DNA of 64,000 nt from Eremophila alpestris peregrina (taxonomy: Eukaryota; Chordata; Aves; Passeriformes; Alaudidae), in contig WMCF01000029.1 in NCBI GenBank assembly GCA_009792885.1, forward strand, positions 9,301,478 through 9,365,477. Direction: 5' to 3'. A program made the position numbers and the translations under genes. The notes below the pieces were generated by a model. That model saw nothing but the letters and a program-made list of their open reading frames with translations. It searched no databases and was not told the DNA's origin. This document shows positions 32,361 to 45,700 of this stretch, one piece after another. Within the stretch, counting starts at the first letter, position 1; each line of letters starts with the position of its first letter.

Positions 32361-33774
32361 GACTGCTCTAGTGATGGGGATTTTCTGCTGCTGTTTGAAG
32401 TTCAATAAGCCTTTGCAGCTTATGCCTTTCTCTTGCCTTACCTGGAAGCCTCACCTTCTGACCCCTTTTTCAAAAAGATCTACAAGACAGACTTGTTACT
32501 GCTTCCCTTTCAACCTATCTTTAATTGTTATTTGATCTCATTAAAGCATGAAGAAAGATGATGCTGTCTTTAACACCATGCCACTATTTTACTGTAGGTA
32601 TAATACTGATGTAATATACTTTGGTCAGGATGGTATTTGCCAGTTTGATATAAGCCAAAAAAAACCTTGTCAAATGCAACTATGTATGGAAATTATATTG
32701 CTAGAAAACTTTATCAGTATGTAGAAGGTAAGAGCATGTTCAAATTGTGCTCCAGAGAAAAGTGTTTGGGAAGTCCATTTTAGCACAGCTATTTTGAGAC
32801 TTCTCAGTTTCTGATTTAGTGCCCCCTCTTACATGACAGAAAGTATTTTTTCCTTAGCTGTGTGGTCCATAGAGGAACCACAGTCAGGTGAATAGCTGAG
32901 CTGGACAACTGAAGTATTTTTTTACTCAGAATTTTGGGTCTTCATTTGTGAACCATTAAGAGAATATAAGGTCATCTAAAGTCTTTCAATCTTTTTCTTG
33001 CTGTTATAATTTGCAGTATTGCTGAAGTTCACATGTGAACATCTGTGGAGTTTGGAACTAGTCCATCCATTTCTTTGGCATGGGAACTTGCAGCAGGAAG
33101 TGACAAGTTGGAGTAAGGGGTAGATGCTAATTCATAAGAAGGACAGATGTTTACTTTGTTCTGTTAACTTGTGAAATGATGAATGAGCTCTGTTGTATCT
33201 CACCCTTCTTCATGTGGAATTCACTCTGAGAATTGTATGCAAATTAAAAACAAAATGCCTCAAAGTTCTCTGTGTACAAATAGTCTAATGTCATTTCCCC
33301 ACTTACTCCAAAAATTGAATATTTTATAATTTGTCTAAACTTTTGTACATCAGAAGCCTCAAAAGTTAGAAAAGTTTTGAAACAAAAATTGAATTCCAGA
33401 CTTTTTTCCATCTGTCCCTTTCCCTTTGATTTTCTGCATGTTCATTACTTAATTCCTAATGAAGGGAGTACATAAATCTAGGAACCTCCTCAACCTAAAT
33501 ATGTTCAGATCATGAGTGCCTTGTTGTTTTTCATCAGTCCTTATCAAACTGATAAGACATTCAGCCCAGGAGTATGGCATTTATCATCCCTACATATTTT
33601 TTAACCTCTTGGGGTTTGGGTTTTTTCCCTTTTGGGAGTGGGCTTGGTTTAGGGGCAGGTACTTACACTGGGAAAGTTTTCTCCTTGTGTAATTGCATCA
33701 TGGTTAACAAAGAGTTATCTGCCCATAATTGTCATGATTTCTGAAACCTGCTTTTCCATATTCATGTTATATAC

Positions 33775-33780
33775 ATTAAA
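33775..33780 (+). promoter_or_regulatory. Candidate TLN2 poly(A) signal 5
   Basis: ATTAAA followed at once by tgccttgtggttggtcatgt, strongly GT-rich but closer to the hexamer than usual. Confidence 0.4.
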
Positions 33781-34175
33781 TGCCTTGTGGTTGGTCATGT
33801 TAATGGAACAACACGTTTCTGTGGCACAGTTCATGATGCCAAATGCAAAAACTGTTTAGTTATGTGAGTCACAGCTCTTACAAATTGCCCTCATTTACTG
33901 AGGTGTAAATAAGTGCCATTTTGTCACTTTTTTTTTTAAAAAACGTTAAACAAAGCAGTACAAACCCCTGTTTTTTCTGAAATTAGTGCACTTTGTTGCA
34001 GTGGAAGAACCTTCTGTTCAAGATAGTTTTGAAATTTTATGCTGGAGTTTCTAGGGGTTTGAGCTCTCACTTTAGTATTTTCCCTTCCTTTTAAAGTTTT
34101 AACCCCCAGAGAGGCACAATGAAGTTTGTGGTCATGCTGCCACAACATTACATATAATATTTATCTGGGCATAAA

Positions 34176-34185
34176 AATAAATAAA
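34176..34185 (+). promoter_or_regulatory. Candidate TLN2 poly(A) signal 6 (double AATAAA)
   Basis: Two overlapping AATAAA hexamers (AATAAATAAA) followed by tattttagtttggtcttgac. This could be the distal end of the longest 3' UTR. Confidence 0.45.
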
Positions 34186-35806
34186 TGGTATATTTTAGTT
34201 TGGTCTTGACCAACAATAAGGCCCTTGAAAGTTTTGGGGGGGTTTTTTTGGCCAGCAGGTATTTTTGACTTGTGTTGCACTGGTGGTCATGCAAAGGATT
34301 ATTTTGCTCCTTAAGCAAAATCAGGCTGAAGTTGCCTGTAAGAGGTTAAAATTCACAGAGGAGAATGTTTCATTTCAAGTTTTGCTGCACAGACAAAACT
34401 AGGAGTGCTTACTTTATGATGTCAGTATCTTTGTATCAGGTATACTTTGTGATCACTCAATATTCTTAAAGTATGTGTTAACCACACAAATATATAGAAA
34501 AATCAAACACCAGTTATTCAAGGGTGTTGGATACTTGCTGTTGTTCAGGGTTTTTTTGGGGGGAAGGCAAGTTTTGCTTTTATATTTTAATGATTTACAT
34601 TTCATTCAACATTTTTTCCAAATCAAATTTAACTGTGTGTAGGTACTCCAGTTTTCCATAGGAGAATTGTGCCAGAAGCCTTGCCACTGCTCAGCTGCAT
34701 CACAAGTACATTAATGCTGTTACCAGGAGGGGCTGTTTCTGGCATAATTACACTCATGTCAAAGTGGGATCTTCTGGGTGTTCTGTGTGCTCATCAAGTC
34801 ATTCACCAGATGTGGATATTGTGTCTCTGATGATGTGATAGCTTTTTCCACTCATTCTTCATGACAGAAGCAAGACTGAAGAAGGCCCTATTTTAGTGAT
34901 GGTTAGCTGAATAATGGGAGTTATACAGGCCCTAGGCATGTTTTAGGCTAAAAATATTTTAAAATATCTGTGAGAATAGATCCTTTAAACTACTAGAAAA
35001 AAGAAATGTAGCAAGTTTGCTGCCTGTTTGTATTTTCTGTGTAGCACGATTTTAATTTGTTCAAAACATTCCAGGCACTACTTTAGAGGCTCTGGGAAAA
35101 TTAATGCTTTTTGCTTGCACAGTATTGCCTAAAGACTTGAAAACTAAACCACAATGTTTGACATGCTTGGATCCCTTTTGCCCTTACCTTTCTTTACAAG
35201 TTTGTTTGCCTTTGCCTTTCTCTTATGAAAGTTGCATTCTTTCCTCCTGGAACATCTTCTATCAGTTTTCCACCTGTGCAAGTCAGTTCTGTTTAGTATG
35301 ACAGGAAAAATACTACTATGTAGGGTTACTGCCTAATTTGGGTGATGTAAAGCTTATCTTACAAACATGATTTTATTTCCATCCTGGTTATTTTCTTGAA
35401 TTGTATTTTTTTATTTTTAAAATGGATGATAAAGGCTGCTGACTTTGTACCATTCTGAAACATCCCCTGTGAGGGTTTATCCAGGTGAAGGAAGTTTCTT
35501 TTGGCATGGTTATATGTAACAGGTTTTGCTATAAAATTAAACATTTCTTCATTAAAAAATTACATGGAGCATTAAGTTTTGAGGGCCAGAACTTTTGATG
35601 ATGAAAATTTGCTCATGGCACTGAATCAAATGTTAACAGTCAGAGGCATTTTCAAGTTGTGGAGAAGAGGCTGCATTAGGACAGTGAGGAAATGGTGTTG
35701 GCTATTTTCTAAATACAATTCTTGCTCTTAAAGTGCTCAATTTAGTAAAATTAATAGGAATCTTCAATGCCACACAGATCAATATTCAGCACTGCCTAGG
35801 CTGTAT

Positions 35807-35826
35807 AGTAGTATAGTATAGTATAA
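35807..35826 (+). repeat. Short TATAG microsatellite
   Basis: About four tandem copies of a 5-base unit (tagta/tatag). Too short to have a function of its own; potentially polymorphic. Confidence 0.7.
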
Positions 35827-38126
35827 TCCTTTTGTTATAGAATAATTGCCTGTGCTATGCTCCATCTTCTCTGAATGTGGTTCAAAATCAGATCTTTGTG
35901 GCTGTTTGTATTTTGTAAGTGACAACTGACCAAGTAAAAAGGTTAACAGGGAGTATTCTTCCAACATTAGAGTTGATGATCCTTGCATTCAAACTGCATT
36001 GCATATTCTAAGTTATTGATTAAAATATTTAATTGAACATAAGTCACTGAACTGTTGGCCTGATTAGGTCTTGGAGAGAATGGTCAGATTCTGGGGCAGT
36101 GTGTATATTATAAATATGTGTTTGCACTGTATTGTGCATTTTCCAGTTTGCCCAGAAGTTCATTACATGTATTAAAGATCTACTGACAGATAGTAGTTTA
36201 TCAGCCTTGGTTCCAAACCAGAAAAAGTATTTATGTCCCAGTTCACCACATGCTACAGCACATACTTACATTAATTAAAGAAAATCCTTCATATTCTGTC
36301 TGCAATGTAGTTGCCCCAATTTGGGATTAATCCCGTGCTTAAGAGAATTCCAAATGACAGTGTTTCAGACCTCAGAGAGGCAATGCTTGCCCTGTGGGCT
36401 TTACTGCTATGCTGCTAGAACCACCTTCTCCATCATACCCATGCCAAGATCACCGTAACAAAGCACTAATAAAAATCATCTACTCTTAGAAACCATTTCT
36501 TATTTGTCCTTTATAGAGCACTACAGATGAGTCACTCCTGTTTTACAGATGGCAAAACTATACTGCAGGAAGGGAGATAATATGTTCAAATCCATGGAGC
36601 AATTGCCCTGAGTGCAACAGCCAGTCCAGTTTGTGGGATCTACATGGAACTAGATAGACAAGTAGTTCCGTGTTCAGGAAAGGGTTAATACTTGTATTCC
36701 CATCTAGTTCATATATACATTATTTTTTGCATTAATGTTTCTGCACTCTGTCAGTTCCAGAGAAATCAAATGCATTCTTTATTGGTAACTGTATAGCAGA
36801 GGGACTTAAACAGTGATTGTGATTAGAGCCAAGAACAACCATCTTTCACTGCCAAGGTTTTAGACAAACATCCTGTCTTCCAGAGCTGAATTTAATCTGC
36901 AAGAATCTTTGCTCAGTTCCTTGGCTTTGCCTTATGTTCTAACCACTTCTGTTAAGGCACCAGCCTCAGTTCCCTTCCATTTAGGACTTGCTGCACTCTT
37001 TTTCTCTGACTTTTTCTACAAGAGAAGTGACAGCTTTAATAATTTAGACAAAAGCTCTGCAGCTTATTTAAATCAGCCCCTGCTTTCCTAAAGCTTCCTG
37101 GAAAATACAATGAGAATCCTGAGGCACTGAAGCCTTTAGTGTGACACTTTTAGCCACAGAACCTGTTCTGAAGTTTACTCAGAGATGCCTTTAGTCAGCT
37201 GCAATCATTCTGGCCTCTCTGCAATTACTTACTCTTTGCCTTCAGCTATATGAGTATTTTCTCTCTTCTAAATATTCATCTTTTGTTTGCATTTTTTAAT
37301 GGTAACTCAGTTGAAGTGACACTATATTTCTAAAAGGCAAGCAGAGTTTCTCAAGATCCAGTCTGATGATTAAGACATAATTTTTTTAAGACTGATCTTT
37401 TGCTTTATTAAGTCAGTAGTGATTTTAGCTAAATGTTTGTGTGTGTAACTTCAGGAATGTTTCTTTTTGCCTTAGAAAAATGAAAGTGAGTAAGAACTTT
37501 AATGAGATATTGCTGATCTCATATATATTGCTGATGTTTTCTAATCTGGGACTTTGTGTTACTGAGATTTCACATGTGAAAACTGTGGGGAAAAAAAATA
37601 AGAGTTCAAAAAGATGACCTCAGAAAAAGAGCTTCATCGGTCATTCCATTGTGTTTGGCTTGCATTCCAGTTGCCATACTCTATCATTTAGTGGTGATAA
37701 TAAGGCTATTTAGGGTAATTCTCAAACTAAACCACTGCTGTGACATGCCTGTGATGCTTCCAGATGCTGTAGCTCAGCAATTCAAGCCACAGAGAAAATT
37801 TTCTGGTTCAGGAGTCATCTCAGATCTCTTCCAAATCAAAGGAGTGGCTCCTTACTAAATGACCAGATCCCTCATATTTTGGTTTGTCCAAGGTCTTTTT
37901 ATTTGAAAATAGGCTAGATGCAAAAATTTATCTTCAAAGAATGTCCTACTTCTTTCCTGGAACTGGAAAAACTAAGTATGCTGAGTATTTTGTAGACTAA
38001 ATGTTTTGTAAAACAAAACAGGCTGCCACTGTACCCATCTCAGAAGAGGTCAGAGTCTATTCAGATCATCTTCCCTATCTTAAGGATAACACCCATTAAA
38101 AGGGAACCTTCCAATTAGTCATTTTT

Positions 38127-38156
38127 GAGGCTTGTTTCAGATACTTGCTTCCAGAC
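38127..38156 (+). repeat. 30-bp direct repeat, copy 1
   Basis: gaggcttgtttcagatactt and the next ten bases recur at 38361-38390 with a single C/T mismatch, 234 bases downstream. The intervening sequence and the flanks are unrelated. Confidence 0.85.
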
Positions 38157-38360
38157 AAGGTAACAACTTTCCATCCTTTAATAGACATAATGAAAGACAC
38201 TTCTGCATCTTTACTGTATTGCAAAAGGGAAACAGGATAAGGATTGGGGGAACTTTACTTGGATTTTCCTAACCTGTGTTACTTTCAAGTTCATAGAATG
38301 GTTTAGCAAAACTCCAAAAATACAGAAACTCCAAAAACTGAGGCAGCAAGCAGACCATTG

Positions 38361-38390
38361 GAGGCTTGTTTCAGATATTTGCTTCCAGAC
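38361..38390 (+). repeat. 30-bp direct repeat, copy 2
   Basis: Matches 38127-38156 at 29 of 30 bases. A CATAGAATGGTTTAG stretch just before it (38293-38307) resembles the 3' tail of avian CR1 LINEs, so the area may be a decayed retroelement. That link is weak. Confidence 0.8.
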
Positions 38391-39630
38391 TATTAGGATT
38401 AGACCATCTCTAGTTGCTCCCTGCCAGTAAAAATGGCAGTGTTGAAAGGGTGAGTCAAACTTACAGTGACACTACTTATGATGAATTACAGAATTATGTT
38501 TAAAATCAGGTGAACTCAAATGTTGTTTTACTCCCTTTTGATCTTGCAGAAAAGTAAATAGTGGCTTTTGAGACATCTGTGCATTTCTGAGAGTCCAAGC
38601 CACCTTAGAGTTCAAACAGAAATACATGAAATAACCAGGGCATGTTAAAAGCCATGACTTCATTTCTTAGAACTTTACCAGCTGTATAGCTCAAAGACAA
38701 ATAACTCATCCCTGGCTGTTCCCTGTAATAACACAGACATCCAGAAAATGCCTGGCATTTTTTTGTTCGCTACTTAGGATCAAATTCATCTGATTTTGTT
38801 TCCCTCTGGACTAAGAACAGACTATTCTTTATGTTGCAGCCCTAAGGAAAAATTTTGCATCCCACTGCAGCTTTGTTTCTAAATGTTATATGGTCCCTGG
38901 AAAATTTTATTATATTAGCAGTAATTGTCCCATCTCACATTCCTTCCATCAGCAGTGAGTTCCTGTTGCTTCATTCAGATTTGCAAAGAAAAATCAATCA
39001 AGCTCAAAAACTGCTTGGCAGCTCTTCAGACTGCCTGCTGCCCCAGAGCCCCAGCTCTGTGAAGGGCTGTTTCCTGCAGGACTCATTCTAGGTACCAGTT
39101 TTGAATACTCTGACTTTTTTTCTCCTACTGAAACTTCCACGGTCAGAAATCCTGAGCTGCTAAGCACAGCCTTTCAAAGGGCAGAAATTCTGAAATCAAA
39201 AGGAAATGAGAGTCTGTTCTGAGAGCCAAAGGGAGAAATGTTTTGTTTAAGCATAAGAGACTGAGCCAGATATGGCTCCTCTGCATAAAAACAGCAAGAA
39301 GGTAAGTGCAGATCTGGGAGCAAGGATGCTATTTAAATTCACAGTAGTGTTGGCAAAAGAGGAATTGGTATGTACTGGCCCTGAACTAGATTGGGCAGGA
39401 AGAAAATTCTGGACTAGTCTTTAAGAGAAGAAGTCAACCTGCTTTTGACATCAAGAATGAGAAACAGGCTTTAACAGTCACAGAAAGGGTTTGGCCTTGT
39501 GTCTCTGTCCTTTACAGAGCATTCACTTTGTGATGGGAGCCCAGTGTTAGTTTTCCAGGGTAATCATCCTCAATGCCTGAATCTCAACAGTTGCCCAGAT
39601 TACTGCAGTCCCTGCAGTCAAACCAACACA

Positions 39631-39706
39631 TCCACAAGTGTGTTAGAGCATCCACAAGTGTGTTAGAGCATCCACAAGTGTGTTAGAGCATCCACAAGTG
39701 TGTTAG
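39631..39706 (+). repeat. 20-bp minisatellite, 3.8 copies
   Basis: The unit tccacaagtgtgttagagca is repeated head to tail at 39631, 39651, 39671 and 39691. The last copy diverges after tgttag. The copies are identical, so the array is young and probably length-variable. Confidence 0.96.
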
Positions 39707-42700
39707 TATATCCAGTCCATTTCTCTGCTATTGCAAGTACTACTATAGAGAATATTTTCTGGTGCTTTCACCCAATCTAACAGTTTTAATATACTTTTTA
39801 ATACTTTGCTGGAGATCCCTGTAGAATGCACTTCAAGTTTTTTCCTGACAAGAATCCTAGGTGTTCATAATCTGCCCTTCACCAGTCAGGTTTATGTTGA
39901 AATCCTTACACTTCTCTCACAGCCTGGCCAACTCTTCAGTGCTTTATTCTTTCATTCCTTCATTCACGGTTTTTATTGCCCCAAATCAAATATAGGCTTG
40001 GAGCTGAGACTGAGTAGAAAGGAGAAATTTGTGTGACAGAGTCTGCTGCTGCTAAATTTCTCTGATGCTTCTGCAGCCCACTGCTTCTTGCAGGGGCCAC
40101 TTTCCAGCAGAGCCTGAAGTGCTGTTGAAAACTGCATTTCCTGCTCCACAGAGCTCTCAACCAAAGCAGAAATCAAAATAAGAGTAAACCCAGTGCAGAC
40201 TCTGGCAAAGATCACCCTCTCTTCATATATAAAAGGGAAGCATTTCGCCTGACCTCATAAAAGACAGAACTTGAAGGACCATTCTACACTTTGAAATTCT
40301 ACCCTCAGTGGCATGGAAACAAAATGCTGACTTGGGAGTTTCAGCAGCTCATTTCACATTCTGCTCAGCCCAGCTCTACTTCCTGAGCATGAAGCAGCTA
40401 TTGCATCATCCCAGGAAAATGAAGGTTATTGGGTCACTGCCTGTCCTTATAATCTGCTCAGTAAGGAATTTTGTAAGGATATAGACTAGTGCCCAGAATA
40501 ACATTTAGTAAGATCTAGAAAACTATGCTTGCTACAAGCAGAGGCCTCTTAAAAGTTTGCAGGAGACCTACAATTTGGATGAGTTAGCAGCACACCCTGC
40601 TCTATAAATATCACTTAAAATCAGCTGCTTCCAGGAGCCAAGGAGAGAAATAGCTAAGGGAGAGAGTCCACATGAGTTAGCTAGAAGATTAGTAACTTTC
40701 TTAACATACAGGTCTGTGTTAAACGGAGGAAAGTCACTCTCAAGATCCTACTTGCCTCCAGAATGTGTCAGGCAAACCCCACCCTGGAGTGTAGGCATGG
40801 CTGAAACTTCATGCAAAATAGTTCCAAGTCTCCCTTGCAAGTGTTGTATATTCTCTGTATTTGAATTTTGAATTCCTTTCATTTGAGGGACAGAACAGTG
40901 TCTGGATTTGTGTACCAAACAAAAAAGGATAATTCCATGGCTTTGTTCTTCAATTGGATTGTATCTTTTCACCAGGGAATAAATCCTGGGACTTAATGAA
41001 ACCTCCCATCTACTGGACAAATGCCACAACAGACAAGATTCAACTTATTAATAGCAGAGAAGTCCTGTCACTGTAGAAATTCAAATACATTGTGCCTTGC
41101 AATCTCAGACTCTCTTTCCTCTTGCTCTGGTGATGATTTGACTGTGAGCTTGGAGCTTTTCCCTAGCTCTTCTTCACTCAGCCTGCTGGTGCTGACAGTT
41201 CCTGTATGCCTGTGTGAATGACCCACTTCTCTCTTTGTACTTGATCCCTGGGAGGGTTTGACTGGAAAGCATTTCCTGCTCACATTTGTCTGCTCACTCT
41301 CTTTTTGCCCACCAAAGAGAGGTGAGTTGATGAGAAAGTGATTGTTTCAGGAAGTGATTTTGGATGAAGCTTCACTTTTTCATTATCCATTTGTTCCTTG
41401 CTTGTGGAACAAAGAACGTAAGAGAAAAGCTCTGTCAAACTTAACTGGTGCTTCTGGCATACAGCTGCTTGGGACCTCTTGGCTTTGCTTGAGAGGAGCA
41501 GAGAGACAGAGGGGAGGAAGGAAGGAAGAAAGTAGGAAAATTTCATCATCCTATAATGGACTCTCTGGAGGATTTTTCTTTCAGCAGCAACTCACAGTTG
41601 ACCTCATCCTACCAAACAAAATTAGCTTTGGTAATGTTGCTCCAGACTTGTCTCCTCCCAAAGCTGCTTGGATCTGTTAGCAGATCCTCTCTGGCATGAA
41701 AGTGGTCTGGAACCTGCAGAGTCTTCCAGGCAGGGTCTGAGCTAGAGCAGAGCATCAAGCCACATCCTAGTGGGGGTGGCAGAGGCGAGCGATGCTCACT
41801 CACAACCACTGATGCTGTTTGCACTGCCCAGCTGCAGGGATGTGCAGTGCAAAGCAGGAAGGCTCTTATTCCTAGGAAGTGTTGCTGATTTCTCCTGTTT
41901 GTGTCAGCTGATTCTATGCCTAGAAAAGCTGCTGCTTGTGCTCCACCACCTGATCCCAAACCACAACTACAGTTCAGCCTCTTCAGCAAGAAATGCTGAA
42001 CTGCATCACAGCTTTTCTCCAGGTAAAGTGTGAAACTGCAAATATACTGATGCCTCAATACTACTGAGCACATTTCCCTACAGCATTCTTGTACTATAGA
42101 GACAGATGAAATGTCTACCAGCAGACAGAATAGTCAAAGCTTGAAAATAGTAGTGGAATAATGTCTAGTTATAAAGTCCATTGTTATTATGGGTAACGTG
42201 AGAACAAAAGGCACAGGGGAACAGAGGCTTTGGAAAATTGAGCTTAATACTAAATTATGTATTTCATATTGTCTTTAAAAAAACCCAACATAAGCAGTGC
42301 CTAACTGTGATTAGATGAAATCTAAAACATCTGCAAGGACTCCTAAATAAACCATGGAAAGTGGAAAGAATTCAACCAATGTTGGGAAACAAAGGAACAA
42401 GGAGCTGGGTGGAATTTGTGTGTCTGCTTTAATATGCCAAGCTTTCCCCCACAGTGCTGTCACTACTGCTACACAGAAATTGTACTTTCACTCTTTCACT
42501 GTGTAAAACTTCCAGTAACATTGAGGATTTACAACCCTCAAGCCTGAGAGCTGAATTTCTTCTACCACTGAGCTGTATGGCTCTTGGCAATTTTCCTCTC
42601 TTCTCTAAGTGAATGCAGATAATGGAATTAATTCTTCTCTTTAGAGAAAGGTAGTTAAGGTTTAACTTGGGCAAAGAGTTAATTTGGCATAACCTCCTAA

Positions 42701-45700
42701 AATAAACCATTTTAAATAAAAAGGATAACATAGCAATTTGAAAAATGGGATAACCTTCAATGTTAATTTTGCCTCGTTAGATTATCTTTTAACCTATTCT
42801 GCTTCCTCTTTATTTGTATCTGCAAAGACATTTGGATGAGGCAGACCAAGCAGTGAACATTACCTTCTTTAGTCATTCCTTGGAATAGCCCACAATTCAG
42901 ATCCAGCACAACACTTACCCCAAGTTACCAGCAGCACAGCCAGGTACCATTCCTGTCCCCTTCTCATGGAAAGAGTCCTACCCACATCTCTGAAATCCAC
43001 TGAAGTACAAGAAGTGGAACCAGTGCTCATCAGCCCTGGGGGACATAGGAAAATAAATTATTTCACATACCTGTGCAGAACTCTTCTACAACCTGGGAAA
43101 AGGTTTGTAAGGTTGGGGTCTTTAAAAATGAGAGATTAGTGAAGCATCCTTCTTCAGGAGCCTAACAGATAGAGGATTTGGGGGGAAACCACTTGGTAGA
43201 ATCACTTTCAGTATACAACATTGAACTGCATTGCAGGAATGGTCAGCAAGATACTTTCTCTTCCTTTAGTTCTCAAATTGTTGCAGACAGCTCTGTTTGA
43301 ACTGTTTTAAATATAAAATTCAATCAGAACAGTATTGCACACAGGCTCAAGACCTAGGAAGAACAGTGACATAAAGCTTCTTCCCTTTTGTCCTCCTCAA
43401 ACTAAACTGTTAAAGTTTTTCTCATTTTTGCTATGTTTGGATCAGAATCAACTTCTCTGGACAGGAAAAGGAAACAAAATGGGGGAAATGTCTCAGTATT
43501 ATCATTAAGGAGAAGGGAGTGACTTCCTTGCAAGTATTATTTTTTTTATATTACTCCTTCTGGTGTCCAGACTAATTTAGAACTAGTTTGAACACCTCTC
43601 TGCTATATTTCTGTGCTATAAATGTAAGAAGCTAACACCAAGTCTGTATTCCTTCTTGTCAAGATAATTCTTTGAGATACAAGTCATCGTTGTGATAAGG
43701 CAAACAAAGTTCCATTTTGTATACAAAAATGCAATTGTTAACCACTTCCTCAATTGTCAGCATGATCAGGACTGCAATGCCACACAATACACCTCCTCTG
43801 TCCTTATTTAACTTAGCTGCTGTGCCCACAGTGCAGCAGTGACCACTCCAAAATGCCTTAAGTGTTAACTTGGATGCCAGCAATTGTCCCCAGGGAGCTC
43901 TGAAACCCTTCCACTCTACGCAGCCCTGCTTTGGGCTCCTTCATATTTGCCAAAAGACACAGCCTCTGGCAAGGGCTCAGTTGCACTGCTGTGGGAGGAG
44001 CTCCTGTAGCCATCCCCCTGACTCTTCAAGGCACTACTTTATGTTAAAAAAAAAAAAAGAAAAAAATAGAGGGGTTGTGTGTGACTACTTGTAGGGTTTT
44101 TTTGCAGTAGAAATGCACCATTGCAAATATACTCTGTTTTAATCCACTTCTTGTGTGTGTGATGAAAACTTGCTGCTGCTCAGACTCATGCATCTGCAAA
44201 GGCATTTTGGAATGCTGAAGCAGGACCATATTTGGCCACTTCTCTTCATAGTCCCTGTCTGTTTGTAGAGAAAGCTTTTGCATCCTGTCAACATTCCCTG
44301 ACTGCTGTTAAACATGCATTAGAAAGCTCTACTTTCCATTTTCAGAGTGGTCAAACAGCTTTAAAGAGATGCTGACCATTTTGAAAAAGAAATAGAAAAA
44401 TCAGACTTTCAAAACAACTCAAGCCAGTCTCCATGCACTTCAGGTAATACCTATGTTCTCTGACTTTTCAGCATTGTACTCGATTGTATCATACTTGCTG
44501 GCAGATGTAACATTTTTAGGGCCTGCTCCAAGTGCCTTGTAACCTCTGAATTACCTGAGCCCTGAGGTGCTTTGCAGTTTGTGCAGCTGAACTCTTAAGT
44601 GCTGTACATTTTCCCAGCATTGATTTGAATGTTTAGGTTTCCTTCCCAAGTAAGTTTGAAGTGAAAAGAGGGAGTCATTCAGCAAGAGCATTTTGTCATA
44701 CAGGAAGGCCTGAAGCAGTTCTATGTCATGTTGAATTGGTTTTGAGGAATCATTTTTAGCAGCTCACTGGGATCACCACATCCTTAAGGAAATTAGGGTG
44801 TATGCTAGGAAACAGAGCATCATATTATGGTGTTTGATAAAACAAGAGTAACATTTAAAATTTAACCACAGCAGTCTTGAAGTTTTTCATGCTGAAGAGG
44901 CTGTAAGTGATGAAACTGGACAGAGAAGAGTAAGTAAGTATACATAAATTTTTTCACCTGCCCCTAAAATCTAAGAGAAAACAAAGGAGGAGACCAATAA
45001 ATCTCCATAGACTTTGTGCTTAACAGACCAAGTAGTTTTCCTCAGTAATTTCATGAGATATGTCTTTAAAAGTTATGTTCAGCTTCAGAAATAAATGTCT
45101 ATCTGCCAGTATTCATACCAGCCACATTTCTAGTAGCTGTTTGTTATTTATTGTTGCTTTAGTTCTCCAGGGTCCCAGCTGGCTTTTTCTTTTTCCTGAA
45201 AGAATGGGAGAGACTTGGACTGTGAAGTTATGTCTCAATTCACTTGCTTCAGGGTGCAGCAGTGGGAAAGAAGTCCCTGCCTGTGACTACTCTCCCATTA
45301 GGAAGCAAACCCTTCTCAGTCCTGTGGACCTGCACACCTCAGTGTCATACCTCAGCTGGCAGCCAGTTGTGTATGTTTAAGAGGAAGGACAAAGAAGTGT
45401 TTTGGTGACTTTTAACATGAACTAAATAGGATAAAACATGTTTAGCACACCTGAAACGTGGTCTGGCACATCTGACTTCCTTCCTTTTAGGGTGGGTTAT
45501 GTGCTGTCATCTGATTCACAAGGAAGGAGTGTTTTCATCTGCACTGTTAATCTTATGCAGAATTAGTTCCCTTGGCTCAGTTAAAGCTACAGGGTGGCAC
45601 TGGTAGCTTCAGTGTTACACCTGAATAGTTTTGGTCCTCATTAGAACCATAAAGCTGAAAAGGCTAATGACTGTCTTTGCCTTTCTACCCTAGAGGTACT

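Larger units (their letters stand above)
30278..34205 (+). other. TLN2: TLN2 3' UTR (end uncertain)
   Basis: The sequence after the TAA stop is AT-rich with T-runs (30299-30355), and the first AATAAA comes about 150 bases after the stop. Further poly(A) signals occur at 31221, 31999, 32355, 33775 and 34176. The last ones would give a UTR of 3.5-3.9 kb. Which are used cannot be decided from sequence; the span given is the longest form these signals allow. No coding exon is seen in it. Confidence 0.5.
34206..39628. other. Intergenic, no gene recognised
   Basis: AT-rich unique sequence. It contains a short TATAG microsatellite (35807-35826) and a 30-bp direct repeat (38127 and 38361). The open frames are short and scattered on both strands without splice context or family resemblance, so no gene is called. 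Confidence 0.7.

Noticed and set aside
38293..38307. CR1 LINE tail
   Set aside because: Only about 15 bases resemble a CR1 end (CATAGAATGGTTTAG). There is no body and no terminal octamer repeat, so it is not called as an element.
40226..40236. TATATAAAAGG on + as a promoter
   Set aside because: A good TATA match, but similar strings occur inside TLN2 introns (for example 11594-11604). There is no CpG island, initiator or exon after it.
41609..42073. 154-codon open frame on -
   Set aside because: No family resemblance, and overlapped by other frames of similar length on the opposite strand (41342-41680, 41770-42033), as expected by chance.
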